A stretch of DNA of 50,472 nt from the NCBI GenBank assembly GCA_944373065.1, contig CALWAJ010000001.1, forward strand, positions 1 through 50,472. Direction: 5' to 3'. The notes under the pieces are model-generated. The model did not search any database, was not told the origin of the DNA, and saw only the letters and a list, made by a program, of their open reading frames with translations. Positions 25,436 through 34,278 of the stretch are shown here, one piece after another. The stretch's first letter is position 1; every line of letters begins with the position of its first letter. The position numbers and the translations under genes are program-made. This DNA is from an uncultured Bacilli bacterium (GTDB taxonomy: Bacteria > Bacillota_I > Bacilli_A > RF39 > UBA660).

Positions 25436-25982
25436 AATTACCTTCTTTTTGGAATGCTAAATAAAGTTTCTTATCTATAGTCTCTCCTATCAAAGAACCT
25501 TTTTCTATATAATCATACATATTGACACTAGCATTAACATTACCATAAAAAACATCTACGCCATCAACTTGTTGAACTATAACTGTCTTACCGTATTTAT
25601 CTTTTTCCCCAATAAACACAACAATACCACTATTTAAAGCTTTAACTAAATAATTATCATCAACTGTCAACTTAACTCCATTTTCATACATACTTTTATC
25701 AGTATATACTAAATCTTCATTAAAAACTTCTTTAGTATCATCATTTTCTTTACCTAAAAAATATTTATCATAAAGCTCTTTAAAATCAGTAAATGGTAAA
25801 GAGGTATTATAAACGTACTTATTAAAATTATTTTTAAAGTCTAAATTAACTTTAAAACTTATAAGTAAAATTAAAACGACTATAATAGTAAGTAAAATTT
25901 GATTTATAAAGCTTCTAATTACTTTTTTTATTTTATTATTAGAATTATTATTGTTATTATTATAAAATTTAGACTCTATCAT
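25407..25982 (-). CDS. spoIVFA: SpoIVFA-like membrane protein with degenerate M23 domain
   Basis: 191 residues: poly-Asn start, one membrane segment (about residues 27-46), and a LytM/M23-like domain near the C-terminus (LNSGIVVFIGEKDKYGKTVIVQQ, VFYGNV, EKGSLIG). The zinc ligands of active M23 peptidases are absent (no HxH), as in SpoIVFA. SpoIVFA anchors and inhibits SpoIVFB until SpoIVB and CtpB act. The following SpoIVFB-like gene overlaps it. Confidence 0.78.
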   Translation of the reverse strand: MIESKFYNNNNNNSNNKIKKVIRSFINQILLTIIVVLILLISFKVNLDFKNNFNKYVYNTSLPFTDFKELYDKYFLGKENDDTKEVFNEDLVYTDKSMYENGVKLTVDDNYLVKALNSGIVVFIGEKDKYGKTVIVQQVDGVDVFYGNVNASVNMYDYIEKGSLIGETIDKKLYLAFQKEGNFVDYKEYVK

Positions 25983-26040
25983 AAAATTCCTCTTTTCTCT
26001 AACTTAATAATATATATGTTTAAAGAAAAGAAAAAAGACG

Positions 26041-26541
26041 TTAGTTAAGTCGTCTTTTCGTAGGTAAATATTTACAAATTAAATATAACACTTCACCATA
26101 TATAACATTTAAAATAATACTGTGAAGTATTAAGTATAAAAATTTCTCAAAGTTAATAGGAACTACATTAAATATAAACAAACATAAAACAAAAATAGCA
26201 TGATAAATAACTAAAGACAATATTACTATAAAAATATTAGTTAACAAGTTAAGAGCCATTTTTTTATAAAGAAAACTAATGATATATGTAACAAGTAAAA
26301 AGAAAATAGTATTAGCGAATAAGAGATTAGTATAGAATAAATCGTAAAGAAAACCTGTTATGCCTACAAGGATATAATAATTTTTAAGTTTTTTTACAAA
26401 TAAAGGATATATTATAATAATACTAACTAAAGTAAAATATAGTGTAAATAATGACAAATCACCTAACATATATGGTAAATAGTTAGAAAGAATTCCATCT
26501 AACAAAAAGGATATAATTACTATTATTAAAGGAATAATCAC
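26041..26541 (-). CDS. mreD: Rod-shape protein MreD
   Basis: 166 residues, almost entirely hydrophobic with about five membrane segments, directly following and overlapping mreC by 4 nt. The sequence itself is weakly conserved, as is usual for MreD; the assignment rests on topology, length and position. It is part of the elongasome with MreC and a SEDS/PBP pair. Confidence 0.85.
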   Translation of the reverse strand: MIIPLIIVIISFLLDGILSNYLPYMLGDLSLFTLYFTLVSIIIIYPLFVKKLKNYYILVGITGFLYDLFYTNLLFANTIFFLLVTYIISFLYKKMALNLLTNIFIVILSLVIYHAIFVLCLFIFNVVPINFEKFLYLILHSIILNVIYGEVLYLICKYLPTKRRLN

Positions 26542-27335
26542 TTTGTCTCCTCCTTAAGAATTGTAACATAGTGAATATTATTAAAGTTCTGATTCATTCT
26601 AACACCTAAAGTTTTACTTAAACCATATTTATCATTAGTTATAGTCTCTACTTCACCTATATATATTCCTCTTGGAAACATTCCCCCTAAACCACTTGTA
26701 GTAACAACATCCCCTACATTAATTTCCACTAAACTATCAACACCGCTAATTAATACTAAATTATTATCTTTATCATAGCCACTAAGAATAGCCGTTGTCT
26801 CTCCAGATGTAGTTGCAATAGAAACAGAGACTTTATTATTAATATCATTAGCAGTTATAAGTTTAATTTCACTAGAATAATTAGTAACTTTTTGAATCTT
26901 ACCAATCAAACCATCTTTAGTAATAGCAACCATGTTCTTTTTTAATCCATCTTTCTTTCCTTTATCTATTGTTAAAGTCTGATACCAATAACTCTTATTT
27001 CTATTAATAACAGTTGCATTAACTACATCATAACCTGTCAATGTCTGATTTAAATCAAGTGCATCTCTAAGTTGTTCTATCTCTTCTTCTAAATGAACAT
27101 TAAGATTCTTTTGAATCACATAACTTTCAGTCAAATCACTATCTTTATCAGCATTAAGAGAAGTAAATGGCAACATTACCCCCTTCATAACTACTGATGC
27201 TACATCTTTAAAGAATGATTCTACAACTGTCATTTTTCTATTAGAAGAAAGTGAATAAAATAATAGGAAAAAAGAACAAAAAACAATGATAATAATTATT
27301 ATAATTTTCTTTTTTTTCTTATTTTTTCTGTACAT
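26538..27335 (-). CDS. mreC: Rod-shape protein MreC
   Basis: About 265 residues: a Lys-rich cytoplasmic start, one membrane segment, a short coiled coil (about residues 75-100) and the two beta domains with YWYQTLTIDKGKKDGLKKNM and GMFPRGIYIGEV, both typical of MreC. The ATG at 27335 follows AAAGG; an earlier in-frame codon at 27353 lacks a ribosome site. MreB, normally upstream, is missing from this cluster. Confidence 0.93.
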   Translation of the reverse strand: MYRKNKKKKKIIIIIIIVFCSFFLLFYSLSSNRKMTVVESFFKDVASVVMKGVMLPFTSLNADKDSDLTESYVIQKNLNVHLEEEIEQLRDALDLNQTLTGYDVVNATVINRNKSYWYQTLTIDKGKKDGLKKNMVAITKDGLIGKIQKVTNYSSEIKLITANDINNKVSVSIATTSGETTAILSGYDKDNNLVLISGVDSLVEINVGDVVTTSGLGGMFPRGIYIGEVETITNDKYGLSKTLGVRMNQNFNNIHYVTILKEETK

Positions 27336-27389
27336 AATTATAATTCCTTTCAAATCTAGTATACTAACTTCTCAATATTTTTTCAATTA

Positions 27390-28064
27390 TCATAGTAAAT
27401 TATTATCTAAAAAACTAAAATAATTATCATCACTCACGATAATATGATCATAAATATAAACACCATGTAACATTCCTAATTTTACAAGATAAGTTGTAAA
27501 CTCAATATCTTTAGAACTAGGATTAACATTACCTGAAGGATGATTATGTAAGCATACAATATAACTAGCATCTTCTTTATAAGCTTCTTTAAATATTTCT
27601 CTAGGATGTACACTACTCTTATTAATAGTTCCTTTAAACAATAATTTCATCGTTAGTATTTTCTTATTACTATCTAAGTACAAAGCATAAAAGCATTCTT
27701 GTTTAACCCCATAAAAAAATACTTTAGCATAATTATAGATATCTTTAGGATTATTAATTTTAATCTTATTAGCTTCTTCCTCTAAAAATATTCTCTTTCC
27801 AAGTTCTACCGTTGCTAATATCTTTGTAGCTTTAACTTCTCCTATTCCTTTAATCTTAGTTAACTCTAAAAAAGATAAATTAACAAATTCATGAATATTA
27901 CCTACTTCTTTTAATAGTTTAAAAGCGAGTTCATTAGCATTAACATCTTTAATACCACCTTGCAAAATAATAGCTAATAATTCACTAGTAGAAAGACTAT
28001 CAGCTCCTTTTTTTATTAACTTTTCTCTTGGTCTTTCACTAACTGGTATTTCTTTTATTTTCAA
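27390..28064 (-). CDS. radC: RadC/JAMM-domain protein
   Basis: 224 residues with the N-terminal HhH region (SERPREKLIKKGADSLSTSELLAIIL, ITKIKG-like) and the C-terminal JAMM metal motif HNHPSG followed by SSKDIEFT. Despite the name, these proteins have no proven role in ordinary DNA repair. It starts with TTG after GGGGGTG. Position between the SpoIIB-like gene and mreC is as in B. subtilis, apart from maf and mreB. Confidence 0.92.
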   Translation of the reverse strand: MKIKEIPVSERPREKLIKKGADSLSTSELLAIILQGGIKDVNANELAFKLLKEVGNIHEFVNLSFLELTKIKGIGEVKATKILATVELGKRIFLEEEANKIKINNPKDIYNYAKVFFYGVKQECFYALYLDSNKKILTMKLLFKGTINKSSVHPREIFKEAYKEDASYIVCLHNHPSGNVNPSSKDIEFTTYLVKLGMLHGVYIYDHIIVSDDNYFSFLDNNLL

Positions 28065-28105
28065 ATTAACACCCCCTATTTTTATTATATACAGTAAATT
28101 TAAAT

Positions 28106-28558
28106 TTACTCTAATACAAATTCCTGATAATTAGCAAGTACAACCTCATTAACTGCTAATATTTCATCTTGAGAGGTAGTTTTATCAATAAGTAAATCCA
28201 TCTGCTCTAAAGTAGCTAAAAACTCTTCATTATCTATACTCATCTTCTTTATTGTTGTATTAAGTTTTAAGTCATCATAAATTTTTTCTAATTTTTCTAA
28301 ATTATCATTACTCTTAGTAATAGCAAGATATACTACATAATTAGCATCTTCTTTAGTAATTAATTTAACTTCAATATCTTTAGTCGCTTCTTTAGCTTGT
28401 TCTAGTGTTCCATAACTTCCTTCCATAATAAAATAAATACTATTAACTTCTCTAACAACACTCTTATCTTCAAGTTTATATTGTTCAAACAAAAAATTAC
28501 CTAAAACAGCCCCTAAAAATATTGCAACTATCATTGTTATAAAAAAACTCTTAGTCAT
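28106..28558 (-). CDS. Membrane-anchored SPOR-like protein, SpoIIB-like
   Basis: 150 residues: one N-terminal membrane segment, then an outer domain with a SPOR-like beta-alpha pattern (IYFIMEGSYGTLEQAKEATK, YVVYLAITKSNDNLEKL) expected to bind denuded glycan at division septa. SpoIIB of B. subtilis has this layout and lies just upstream of maf-radC-mreBCD. Synteny is therefore the main support. ACGGTGAT precedes the ATG. It could be another SPOR protein of the division site. Confidence 0.6.
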   Translation of the reverse strand: MTKSFFITMIVAIFLGAVLGNFLFEQYKLEDKSVVREVNSIYFIMEGSYGTLEQAKEATKDIEVKLITKEDANYVVYLAITKSNDNLEKLEKIYDDLKLNTTIKKMSIDNEEFLATLEQMDLLIDKTTSQDEILAVNEVVLANYQEFVLE

Positions 28559-28672
28559 ATTATCACCGTTTTAATATTAACAAAAACAACAATATTATTT
28601 TGTCGAATGCTGTAATAAGTTATTAAAAATTAATAATATATATAAAAGATTATATAAAAAATAAAATAATAA

Positions 28673-28693
28673 AACCCTTATAAAATAAGGGTT
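28673..28693 (-). terminator. Terminator following the tRNA-Phe 3' half
   Basis: AACCCTTAT / ATAAGGGTT hairpin with a T-rich tail on the minus strand, 12 bp after the CCA of the tRNA-Phe 3' half. This looks like the original terminator of the host tRNA-Phe gene. Confidence 0.8.
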
Positions 28694-28704
28694 AAAAGTC
28701 TAAC

Positions 28705-28751
28705 TGGTGGCTCCAGCGGGAATCGAACCAGCGACACAAGGATTTTCAGTC
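28705..28751 (-). other. Left attachment site with displaced 3' half of tRNA-Phe
   Basis: 47 bp identical to the 3' part of the complete tRNA-Phe at 50182-50228, from the anticodon loop to the CCA. Upstream on the minus strand the tRNA sequence stops at the anticodon arm and unrelated element sequence begins, so this is not a complete tRNA gene. The CCA is followed by a terminator (28673-28693), which suggests this is the host side. Confidence 0.88.
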
Positions 28752-28835
28752 TTTTACCTACTCTTTTTTATAGATTTAAGTAAATCCAAATATCTGACTA
28801 ATTCGGCCACAATTCGTTGTAATATGGGCATTTCT

Positions 28836-28882
28836 AAATTAATTTGAACTTTTGGATAATTTAGATAAATTCAAATTAATTT
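28836..28882. repeat. 13-bp inverted repeat in the left attachment arm
   Basis: AAATTAATTTGAA (28836-28848) and TTCAAATTAATTT (28870-28882) are perfect inverted copies 21 bp apart, between the core and the GTCCAC sites. Possible excisionase or accessory-protein site. Confidence 0.6.
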
Positions 28883-28901
28883 AACTATTTCCCATTCATT
28901 C

Positions 28902-29048
28902 TGTCCACAGTTGTCCACAGATTTTTAGGGGAACTTTTCGTCCACAACTTATATCTGTTTCGCTTGGAACACATATAATATAACATAAAAATAATGGTTA
29001 TGCAACATATTTTCGATAAAAAATAAGAAAAGTGGATTTTTCGTCCAC
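28902..29048. repeat. Left cluster of GTCCAC motifs (putative integrase arm sites)
   Basis: TGTCCACAG at 28902-28910 and 28912-28920, and TTCGTCCACAA with GTCCAC at 28940-28945 and 29043-29048. The same hexamer recurs at the right end (50083-50132 and 50317-50333). Position next to the integrase gene and the core suggests arm-type binding sites. Confidence 0.6.
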
Positions 29049-29053
29049 AATAA

Positions 29054-30538
29054 TCATATTTCTATCTGTATTTCCCTACCAAATTGCCTCTTTACCTTTT
29101 CTAATATTTCTTCATTTGATAACTCACTATATTTATATTTTTCAATACTGCCTAAAGAAGGCATATTAGTAATTAGATAGTTCTTACTTTTATCAATAAT
29201 AGATGATAAATTAAAGAAATCAACATTTTCATTTGAAATTACCTCTAACGTTACTTTTAAATCTTCTAATTTAGATAATTCTGCTTTGCCAATTATGATA
29301 CTTGCAATATGTTCTACTGGAATAGTTAAAACATCATAACCATTTTTGAATAGACTTTCTTTTGAAAAACCATTAAATATACTAGTTGCATATTTTTCTA
29401 TTTTCTTTTTACTTGCATGAACATAACCTCTTGTTGTTCTTAAATCGGAATGACCTGCTAAATCTTGAACATCTCTTTCAGTTAATTTAGGATTATAGTT
29501 CATTTGATTAGTTAAATAATAATGTCTTATACCATGAAATGTAATATCAAGATTTATTTCTTCTCTTGTTCTGAAATCTTTCCAAGTTCTGCTTATTCTT
29601 GATGGTCTATAGAATCCCCCATACTGATTTAAGAATAAATTAGGTATTTCCTTATAATTAGGATTTTTTATTTTCAAATACTTAATAAAATTCTCTCTAT
29701 AAACTAAATACTCATCTAATACATCAAAAAATTCCTCTGGCATTGGTATTTCTCTAACACTACTTTCAGACTTTGGTTTATCTTCTATAAAATTACCATT
29801 TTCATCACGAACTATTACAGTATTAACACAAACTATCATTCTTTCACGATCAATATCTCTATCAAGATGTTGTCCGGCAACTTCTTCGGCTCTTAATCCA
29901 CCAAATAAAGCATACAAAAACTGTAGCCTATCTCTAATTTTTGCCTTCATTATCTTGTTTTTTATTTCGTCTAGTTGTTCAAATTCTGGAACTACTACCT
30001 CTTTAGCCTTAAAATCAGGTGCTTCAATATCACTCATTGGATTTACTCGTAACCAATTCCAGCGACAAAACCTATTAAATAAGATACTTAACATTGAATA
30101 CTCATGATGTAAAGTATTATCTGAAATAGTACCTCCTTGTCTTTTACCATTACCTCTTTTAGGACGTTTTTTCTCTTTAGCAAGTATTTTAGTCAAAAAA
30201 ATTGAATCTATATTAACTATGTCAACATTTCCTATAGCAATTTTCAATATTTCTATATATTTCTTATAACTGGTTATAGTTTGTGGTGCAGGTTTCTTTG
30301 TCTTATTTCTTAACCACTCAAGATATTCATCACAAGCATCAGAAAAGCCAATGTGCTTGACCTCATCGTGCATTCCTAAAGTGTTTTTAGCAAGATATTT
30401 TTCATTGGCTTCTGTTGCTTCTTCAAGTGTATCAAAACTTTCATCATAATCAATAGGAAATTTAGTTGACTTTTGATATCTAACTCTAAATTTACCACTA
30501 GCAGTTTTAGTAATATGTGCAGGTAATTTCTTTGTCAT
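29054..30538 (-). CDS. Tyrosine recombinase/integrase
   Basis: 494 residues: an N-terminal arm-binding-like domain (SGKFRVRYQK, about residues 1-55), a SAM-like core-binding domain (about 65-165), and the catalytic domain with Arg216 (GGLRAEEV), His335 and Arg338 (HGIRHYYLT), His363 (LAGHSDLRTTRGY) and nucleophile Tyr372. All key residues are present. The C-terminus extends about 110 residues past the Tyr, longer than usual. It presumably catalyses integration at the anticodon loop of tRNA-Phe. The excisionase-like gene ends 3 bp upstream. Confidence 0.95.
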   Translation of the reverse strand: MTKKLPAHITKTASGKFRVRYQKSTKFPIDYDESFDTLEEATEANEKYLAKNTLGMHDEVKHIGFSDACDEYLEWLRNKTKKPAPQTITSYKKYIEILKIAIGNVDIVNIDSIFLTKILAKEKKRPKRGNGKRQGGTISDNTLHHEYSMLSILFNRFCRWNWLRVNPMSDIEAPDFKAKEVVVPEFEQLDEIKNKIMKAKIRDRLQFLYALFGGLRAEEVAGQHLDRDIDRERMIVCVNTVIVRDENGNFIEDKPKSESSVREIPMPEEFFDVLDEYLVYRENFIKYLKIKNPNYKEIPNLFLNQYGGFYRPSRISRTWKDFRTREEINLDITFHGIRHYYLTNQMNYNPKLTERDVQDLAGHSDLRTTRGYVHASKKKIEKYATSIFNGFSKESLFKNGYDVLTIPVEHIASIIIGKAELSKLEDLKVTLEVISNENVDFFNLSSIIDKSKNYLITNMPSLGSIEKYKYSELSNEEILEKVKRQFGREIQIEI

Positions 30539-30540
30539 AT

Positions 30541-30843
30541 TTAGATACCTCTAAACATTGCTTGATTATTTTTATTCTCTAACCATTTTTCTACACTTGA
30601 TTTAGGAAAAAATCTTTCTTTACCATCTTTGATAACTGGGAAATTTTCTTCCTTAATATATTTTGCAAGTTTATATTTAGAGAATATATTCGGATATAAA
30701 TCTATTAAATCCTTTGAAGTATAATATACCTCTTTTTCTTCATTGACAACGTTTATATTCAAATCATCATTTTGTACAACAATACGAATAACGTCTGCTA
30801 AAGTTATATTTTTTAACATATTATATGTTGCTAAATCTTTCAT
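30541..30843 (-). CDS. Excisionase-like small DNA-binding protein
   Basis: 100 residues ending in a winged-helix/MerR-like excisionase pattern: YYTSKDLIDLYPNIFSKYKL, KYIKEENFPVIKDGKERFF, PKSSVEKWLE. It ends just before the integrase start, a common xis-int order. AAAGGAG precedes the ATG. It probably directs the integrase towards excision and may regulate int. Confidence 0.75.
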   Translation of the reverse strand: MKDLATYNMLKNITLADVIRIVVQNDDLNINVVNEEKEVYYTSKDLIDLYPNIFSKYKLAKYIKEENFPVIKDGKERFFPKSSVEKWLENKNNQAMFRGI

Positions 30844-30946
30844 TGTGTTTCACTCCTTTTCTGTATCATTTGTATATTTTGGTAAACACTTTGCTAATAT
30901 GTGATTTTACCAAAAGTAATAATATTTACAACCCCTGTATCAAGTT

Positions 30947-32347
30947 TTATTCTAATATATTATTTAATTCTAAACTACTTGGAAAAATATCTGATTTATT
31001 AATTATGTCTTTAGCAAAATCAAGATCAGAACGTAATATCTTATTTTCTTCTTTTTCCTTTTCAAGTAATGACTGAAAACTCTCCTCTGGTGCTTCTTCA
31101 TTTTTAATATGCCAATATTTATAATCTACTGGTACTGTTTTAGTATAATCAGAAGAATATCCATCGTATGACTGTAATACACTTATCTCAAATTTATTAG
31201 GATTTTTCCTATAAACATCAGCATATATAGAAAATATGTTATCTGATAGTACTTTAAGTTCTTTAGGAACATTATTCCGAACATCATATAAATAATAACT
31301 ATTTATAGTTGTTAATATTGATATTTTTCTTTCTGTTCCTAAAAGATTTCTAGCTTGGTTTTTCAAATACTTATAATACTCACTAATAATGGTATGTATA
31401 TTAGTAATGCTTCTTCTTCCATTATCAAGCTTCATTTGTGTAAAATCATCAATAACAATTAATGAGAGGCCAGCTCCTGTTGCCTTTAAGAATTTATCCT
31501 CTGCATAAGCAATTAATTTTTGCAAATTATAGCGAGTAGATATGATAAACTCTGACTCATCAAATAAGATTAAGTGCTTTAGATAATTCATTTTAAAATC
31601 AGTATAAACTTTTAGATAATTATCTTTATCATAATCTGAATAAGGATCATCAAAAGTAAATGGCTTATCAAATCTATTTACATCGCAAGAATGCCTTACA
31701 ATAAACCTTTTATATATTGTTTCTTTATTGTAACTTGGCGTTAAATATAGGACATTTTTACCTTGTAATATGGATTCATATGCAACATTAATTGCCCACA
31801 TACTTTTGCTAGTGTCATCTTCTCCGATAATCGTAGTCAAAGTGCCATCTTGTAATCCATAAACTTTCTCATCAATAAAATTTATACAAGATGATATATT
31901 GATTTCAACATCTTCTATTTTTCCTAAATTATCATAGGCATCATCATCTCTTATATTAATAATATCTACATATCTATCAAAAAATGCTTTAGTAGCATTT
32001 TTGCTAATTTCACCATGTTCTAACTCATTAATTAATAACTCTAGTAATTCATCTTCCTTTTCTTTTTTTCTTTCCTTAATAAACTCATCAATTTTACTTT
32101 CTAACTCTAATCGCTCATATGCTTCTATACTTTCAAAATCAGGTATGTCTTCTTTATCTAATAACTGTGTTAAAGACTTCTTTAAATCTATCGTATTAGT
32201 TAATTCAAGTTGTTCTAACATAGAATTACACATTTCTGATTCTTCAATAGTTAAGACATCTGCTTCCTTTAAATAATTAATGTTAGATATTAGTTCTTGA
32301 TTAGTAACATTAGTTTTAAAGATTCTTATAAATTCTTCTGAAACCAT
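30947..32347 (-). CDS. DnaB/RecA-fold ATPase with altered P-loop
   Basis: About 466 residues from the ATG at 32347, which has AAAGGAGGT upstream (better than an earlier in-frame codon at 32380). The N-terminal about 150 residues are helical, like the DnaB N-domain and linker; the RecA-like core follows: TTIIGEDDTSKSMWAINVA (P-loop with Ser for the last Gly), LYLTPSYNKETIYKRF, and Walker B LSLIVIDDFTQM. The C-terminus has a short acidic coiled coil. DnaB-like helicase function is uncertain because the P-loop is altered. Likely part of element replication. Confidence 0.7.
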   Translation of the reverse strand: MVSEEFIRIFKTNVTNQELISNINYLKEADVLTIEESEMCNSMLEQLELTNTIDLKKSLTQLLDKEDIPDFESIEAYERLELESKIDEFIKERKKEKEDELLELLINELEHGEISKNATKAFFDRYVDIINIRDDDAYDNLGKIEDVEINISSCINFIDEKVYGLQDGTLTTIIGEDDTSKSMWAINVAYESILQGKNVLYLTPSYNKETIYKRFIVRHSCDVNRFDKPFTFDDPYSDYDKDNYLKVYTDFKMNYLKHLILFDESEFIISTRYNLQKLIAYAEDKFLKATGAGLSLIVIDDFTQMKLDNGRRSITNIHTIISEYYKYLKNQARNLLGTERKISILTTINSYYLYDVRNNVPKELKVLSDNIFSIYADVYRKNPNKFEISVLQSYDGYSSDYTKTVPVDYKYWHIKNEEAPEESFQSLLEKEKEENKILRSDLDFAKDIINKSDIFPSSLELNNILE

Positions 32348-32464
32348 GTTTACCTCCTTTTTTACCACTCTTATATGCAAGAAATTAGAACCGTATTTTC
32401 CTTATAATATAAGAGTTTTATAATATTCATTTGAACTTTATTTTCATCATTTTGAACTTTACTT

Positions 32465-33610
32465 TTATAAATGACTAATAGGACTATCTAAAGAAACTAT
32501 GAAACTAACATCAACATCTCTACCAATATCATCTAGTGTAAAATTATAAATAAGATTTCCATCTAAATCATAATCGTATTGATGCTTTTCTTGAAAATCC
32601 TCAGTTTCGTCGTAATTATATTTAATCTCATAGTCATATATAGTTTTATTTGAAACAAAGTCTGCTAATATTTCATTTATATACTTTAAAGTCATTTTAT
32701 AAGTTCTTAATTTATTAGGAAGACTTTTAAATCCATCGAGTTTAGAAGCAAGAGAATATCCTTTGCATTCGCCTTTCCTAGTTTCATAATGTACTTTTTG
32801 CAATATTGAATTGACATCTAACATAAATGAATTGGAATATTTCTTGTGTGGATCTTTTCTAATAAATATTTCGATTGCAATGAAATAAGCAATAACGTGT
32901 TTCATAGACTGATTCAATCGATACTGATAAAATTTAGGAAGCAAGATATTAGAATATCTGCGAGATAGCTTAATTATTTTACCAAACTGTGAAAAATGAT
33001 AAGAAAAAATAATATCATTTTTGCTCTTATAATATAAACTAGTAAAAGAAATTAGTTTTTGCTTTATCTTTAAATTGTTAACTCCATAATTTTTTCCACC
33101 TTGAGTCCTAAACTTTGGTTTAGTATCAATAATGATTTCTTTTTTAGATAATTTATTCAAAGTTGTAACATAACTCTTGTAATTAACATCAGAAATTTTT
33201 ATCTTTTTGGCTTTACCTCTCCTACGATAATTTCTTTCAAATTCAGTTAATGAAAAATCATAATCAAAATCTGTTTTTAAATATCTATCAAATAAGATAT
33301 TGCAAAATAGTATTTCAACATTACTAAAATATAAGTTGTCCTTCAATAAGTTAAATATTTCTTCTTGTGCTTCTGTAGATAACTCACTAAATTTGCATAT
33401 TTCACCATTAACAGTTAATAGTTCTTTTGGTATTTTTGCAATTAAACCTACGGTGTAATCCCTACCTGAAATCTGATTAATTAAATGTTCTTCTTCATTA
33501 ATAGTTTTAACAACAACGCTAGATAAATTTAATTGATAAAGATTAGCAAGAAGATTATCGTGAACAGTAATTATAGCTTTTTCGCTAAACCTGTTTTTTA
33601 TTTTAGTCAT
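32465..33610 (-). CDS. Unknown protein, possible winged-helix replication initiator
   Basis: 381 residues, basic, rich in Lys/Tyr/Asn. The middle (YKSYVTTLNKLSKKEIIIDTKP) looks like a winged-helix of the type seen in plasmid Rep proteins, followed by a second basic region (FYQYRLNQSMKHVIAYFIAIEIFIR). The acidic tail ends in DDIGRDVDVSF. AAGGAT precedes the ATG. It lies among other replication-type genes, so a replication-initiator role is a working guess only; no rolling-circle HUH or relaxase motif is visible. Confidence 0.6.
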   Translation of the reverse strand: MTKIKNRFSEKAIITVHDNLLANLYQLNLSSVVVKTINEEEHLINQISGRDYTVGLIAKIPKELLTVNGEICKFSELSTEAQEEIFNLLKDNLYFSNVEILFCNILFDRYLKTDFDYDFSLTEFERNYRRRGKAKKIKISDVNYKSYVTTLNKLSKKEIIIDTKPKFRTQGGKNYGVNNLKIKQKLISFTSLYYKSKNDIIFSYHFSQFGKIIKLSRRYSNILLPKFYQYRLNQSMKHVIAYFIAIEIFIRKDPHKKYSNSFMLDVNSILQKVHYETRKGECKGYSLASKLDGFKSLPNKLRTYKMTLKYINEILADFVSNKTIYDYEIKYNYDETEDFQEKHQYDYDLDGNLIYNFTLDDIGRDVDVSFIVSLDSPISHL

Positions 33611-33611
33611 A

Positions 33612-33806
33612 CTATTTTATCCTTAAAGTTTGTTTTTGTGTTTTATTTCTAGTAACAGGCCATACTTCTAATGTAATTACTTGTGCAGTTCTTGTAAGTT
33701 TTGCTTTTACTTCTACATTGACTGTTTTGTCAGGTTTTTCTTCTGTTATTGTTCTTGTGATAAATTGCCTACAATTAGGGCAATTATTTTTTAGATTTTC
33801 CATCAT
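33612..33806 (-). CDS. Small protein with one CxxC
   Basis: 64 residues with a single CPNC pair near the N-terminus and a Thr/Lys-rich beta-type rest. AAAGGAG precedes two adjacent ATG codons. It ends 1 bp before the next gene in the same direction. Possibly half of a zinc-binding dimer; function unknown. Confidence 0.55.
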   Translation of the reverse strand: MMENLKNNCPNCRQFITRTITEEKPDKTVNVEVKAKLTRTAQVITLEVWPVTRNKTQKQTLRIK

Positions 33807-33818
33807 ACCAACTCCTTT

Positions 33819-34058
33819 CTATAAAAACCAATCTCTATTTTTGTTATAGGCTTCGTCTTTTGCTTCAAAGTAACACTTTTCACATAAACCTCTGTGATCT
33901 TTAGTTTTTGCTTTACCACATTTTAAGCATTCAGAATAAGTCTTACCATTCCTGTAATTGTAATAACAAGTATCACAACTTCTGTGCTTAAACCTAGTAA
34001 AGTATGTTTTACCACAATTAAGGCAAACACTTTCTTTAAAATCACCCATATCTTTCAC
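33819..34058 (-). CDS. Small double zinc-ribbon protein
   Basis: 79 residues with four CxxC pairs (CLNC, CDTC, CLKC, CEKC), enough for two zinc ribbons, and basic aromatic linkers. Such small proteins often bind nucleic acid or adapt replication or transcription complexes. First gene of a minus-strand run, divergent from the 34279-35310 gene. Confidence 0.65.
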   Translation of the reverse strand: MKDMGDFKESVCLNCGKTYFTRFKHRSCDTCYYNYRNGKTYSECLKCGKAKTKDHRGLCEKCYFEAKDEAYNKNRDWFL

Positions 34059-34216
34059 TCCTTTCTGTATTTTTAAGCAATTATTTAAAAATCACTTAAA
34101 TCGAATATTAATAAAGTGAGTCTATTTTAAGACAATTTGAATAGAATTTTAGACTAATTGACTTTTTGAAGCTCTCACTTCGGATTCATTATTTCATAGT
34201 TTATATTAATTTACTA

Positions 34217-34245
34217 TTGACAAAACGAGACCACTTTGAGACAAT
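34217..34245 (+). promoter_or_regulatory. Probable promoter of the 34279 gene
   Basis: TTGACA (34217-34222) with GACAAT (34240-34245) at 17-bp spacing, about 33 bp before the ATG. The -10 matches four of six positions. Confidence 0.5.
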
Positions 34246-34278
34246 AATAAACAAATTTACACAGGGAGGTATAACAAA

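Larger units (their letters stand above)
28559..29053. other. 495-bp gene-free interval: host terminator, left attachment site, integrase arm sites
   Basis: Holds the terminator at 28673-28693, the tRNA-Phe 3' half at 28705-28751, a 13-bp inverted repeat (28836-28848 with 28870-28882) and four GTCCAC motifs. No coding frame is supported. Confidence 0.7.

Noticed and set aside
28705..28830. Complete tRNA or tmRNA at the left end
   Set aside because: Only the 3' half fits tRNA-Phe. Upstream GTGGCCGAATTAG can pair weakly with the acceptor end but no D arm or matching anticodon stem is present.
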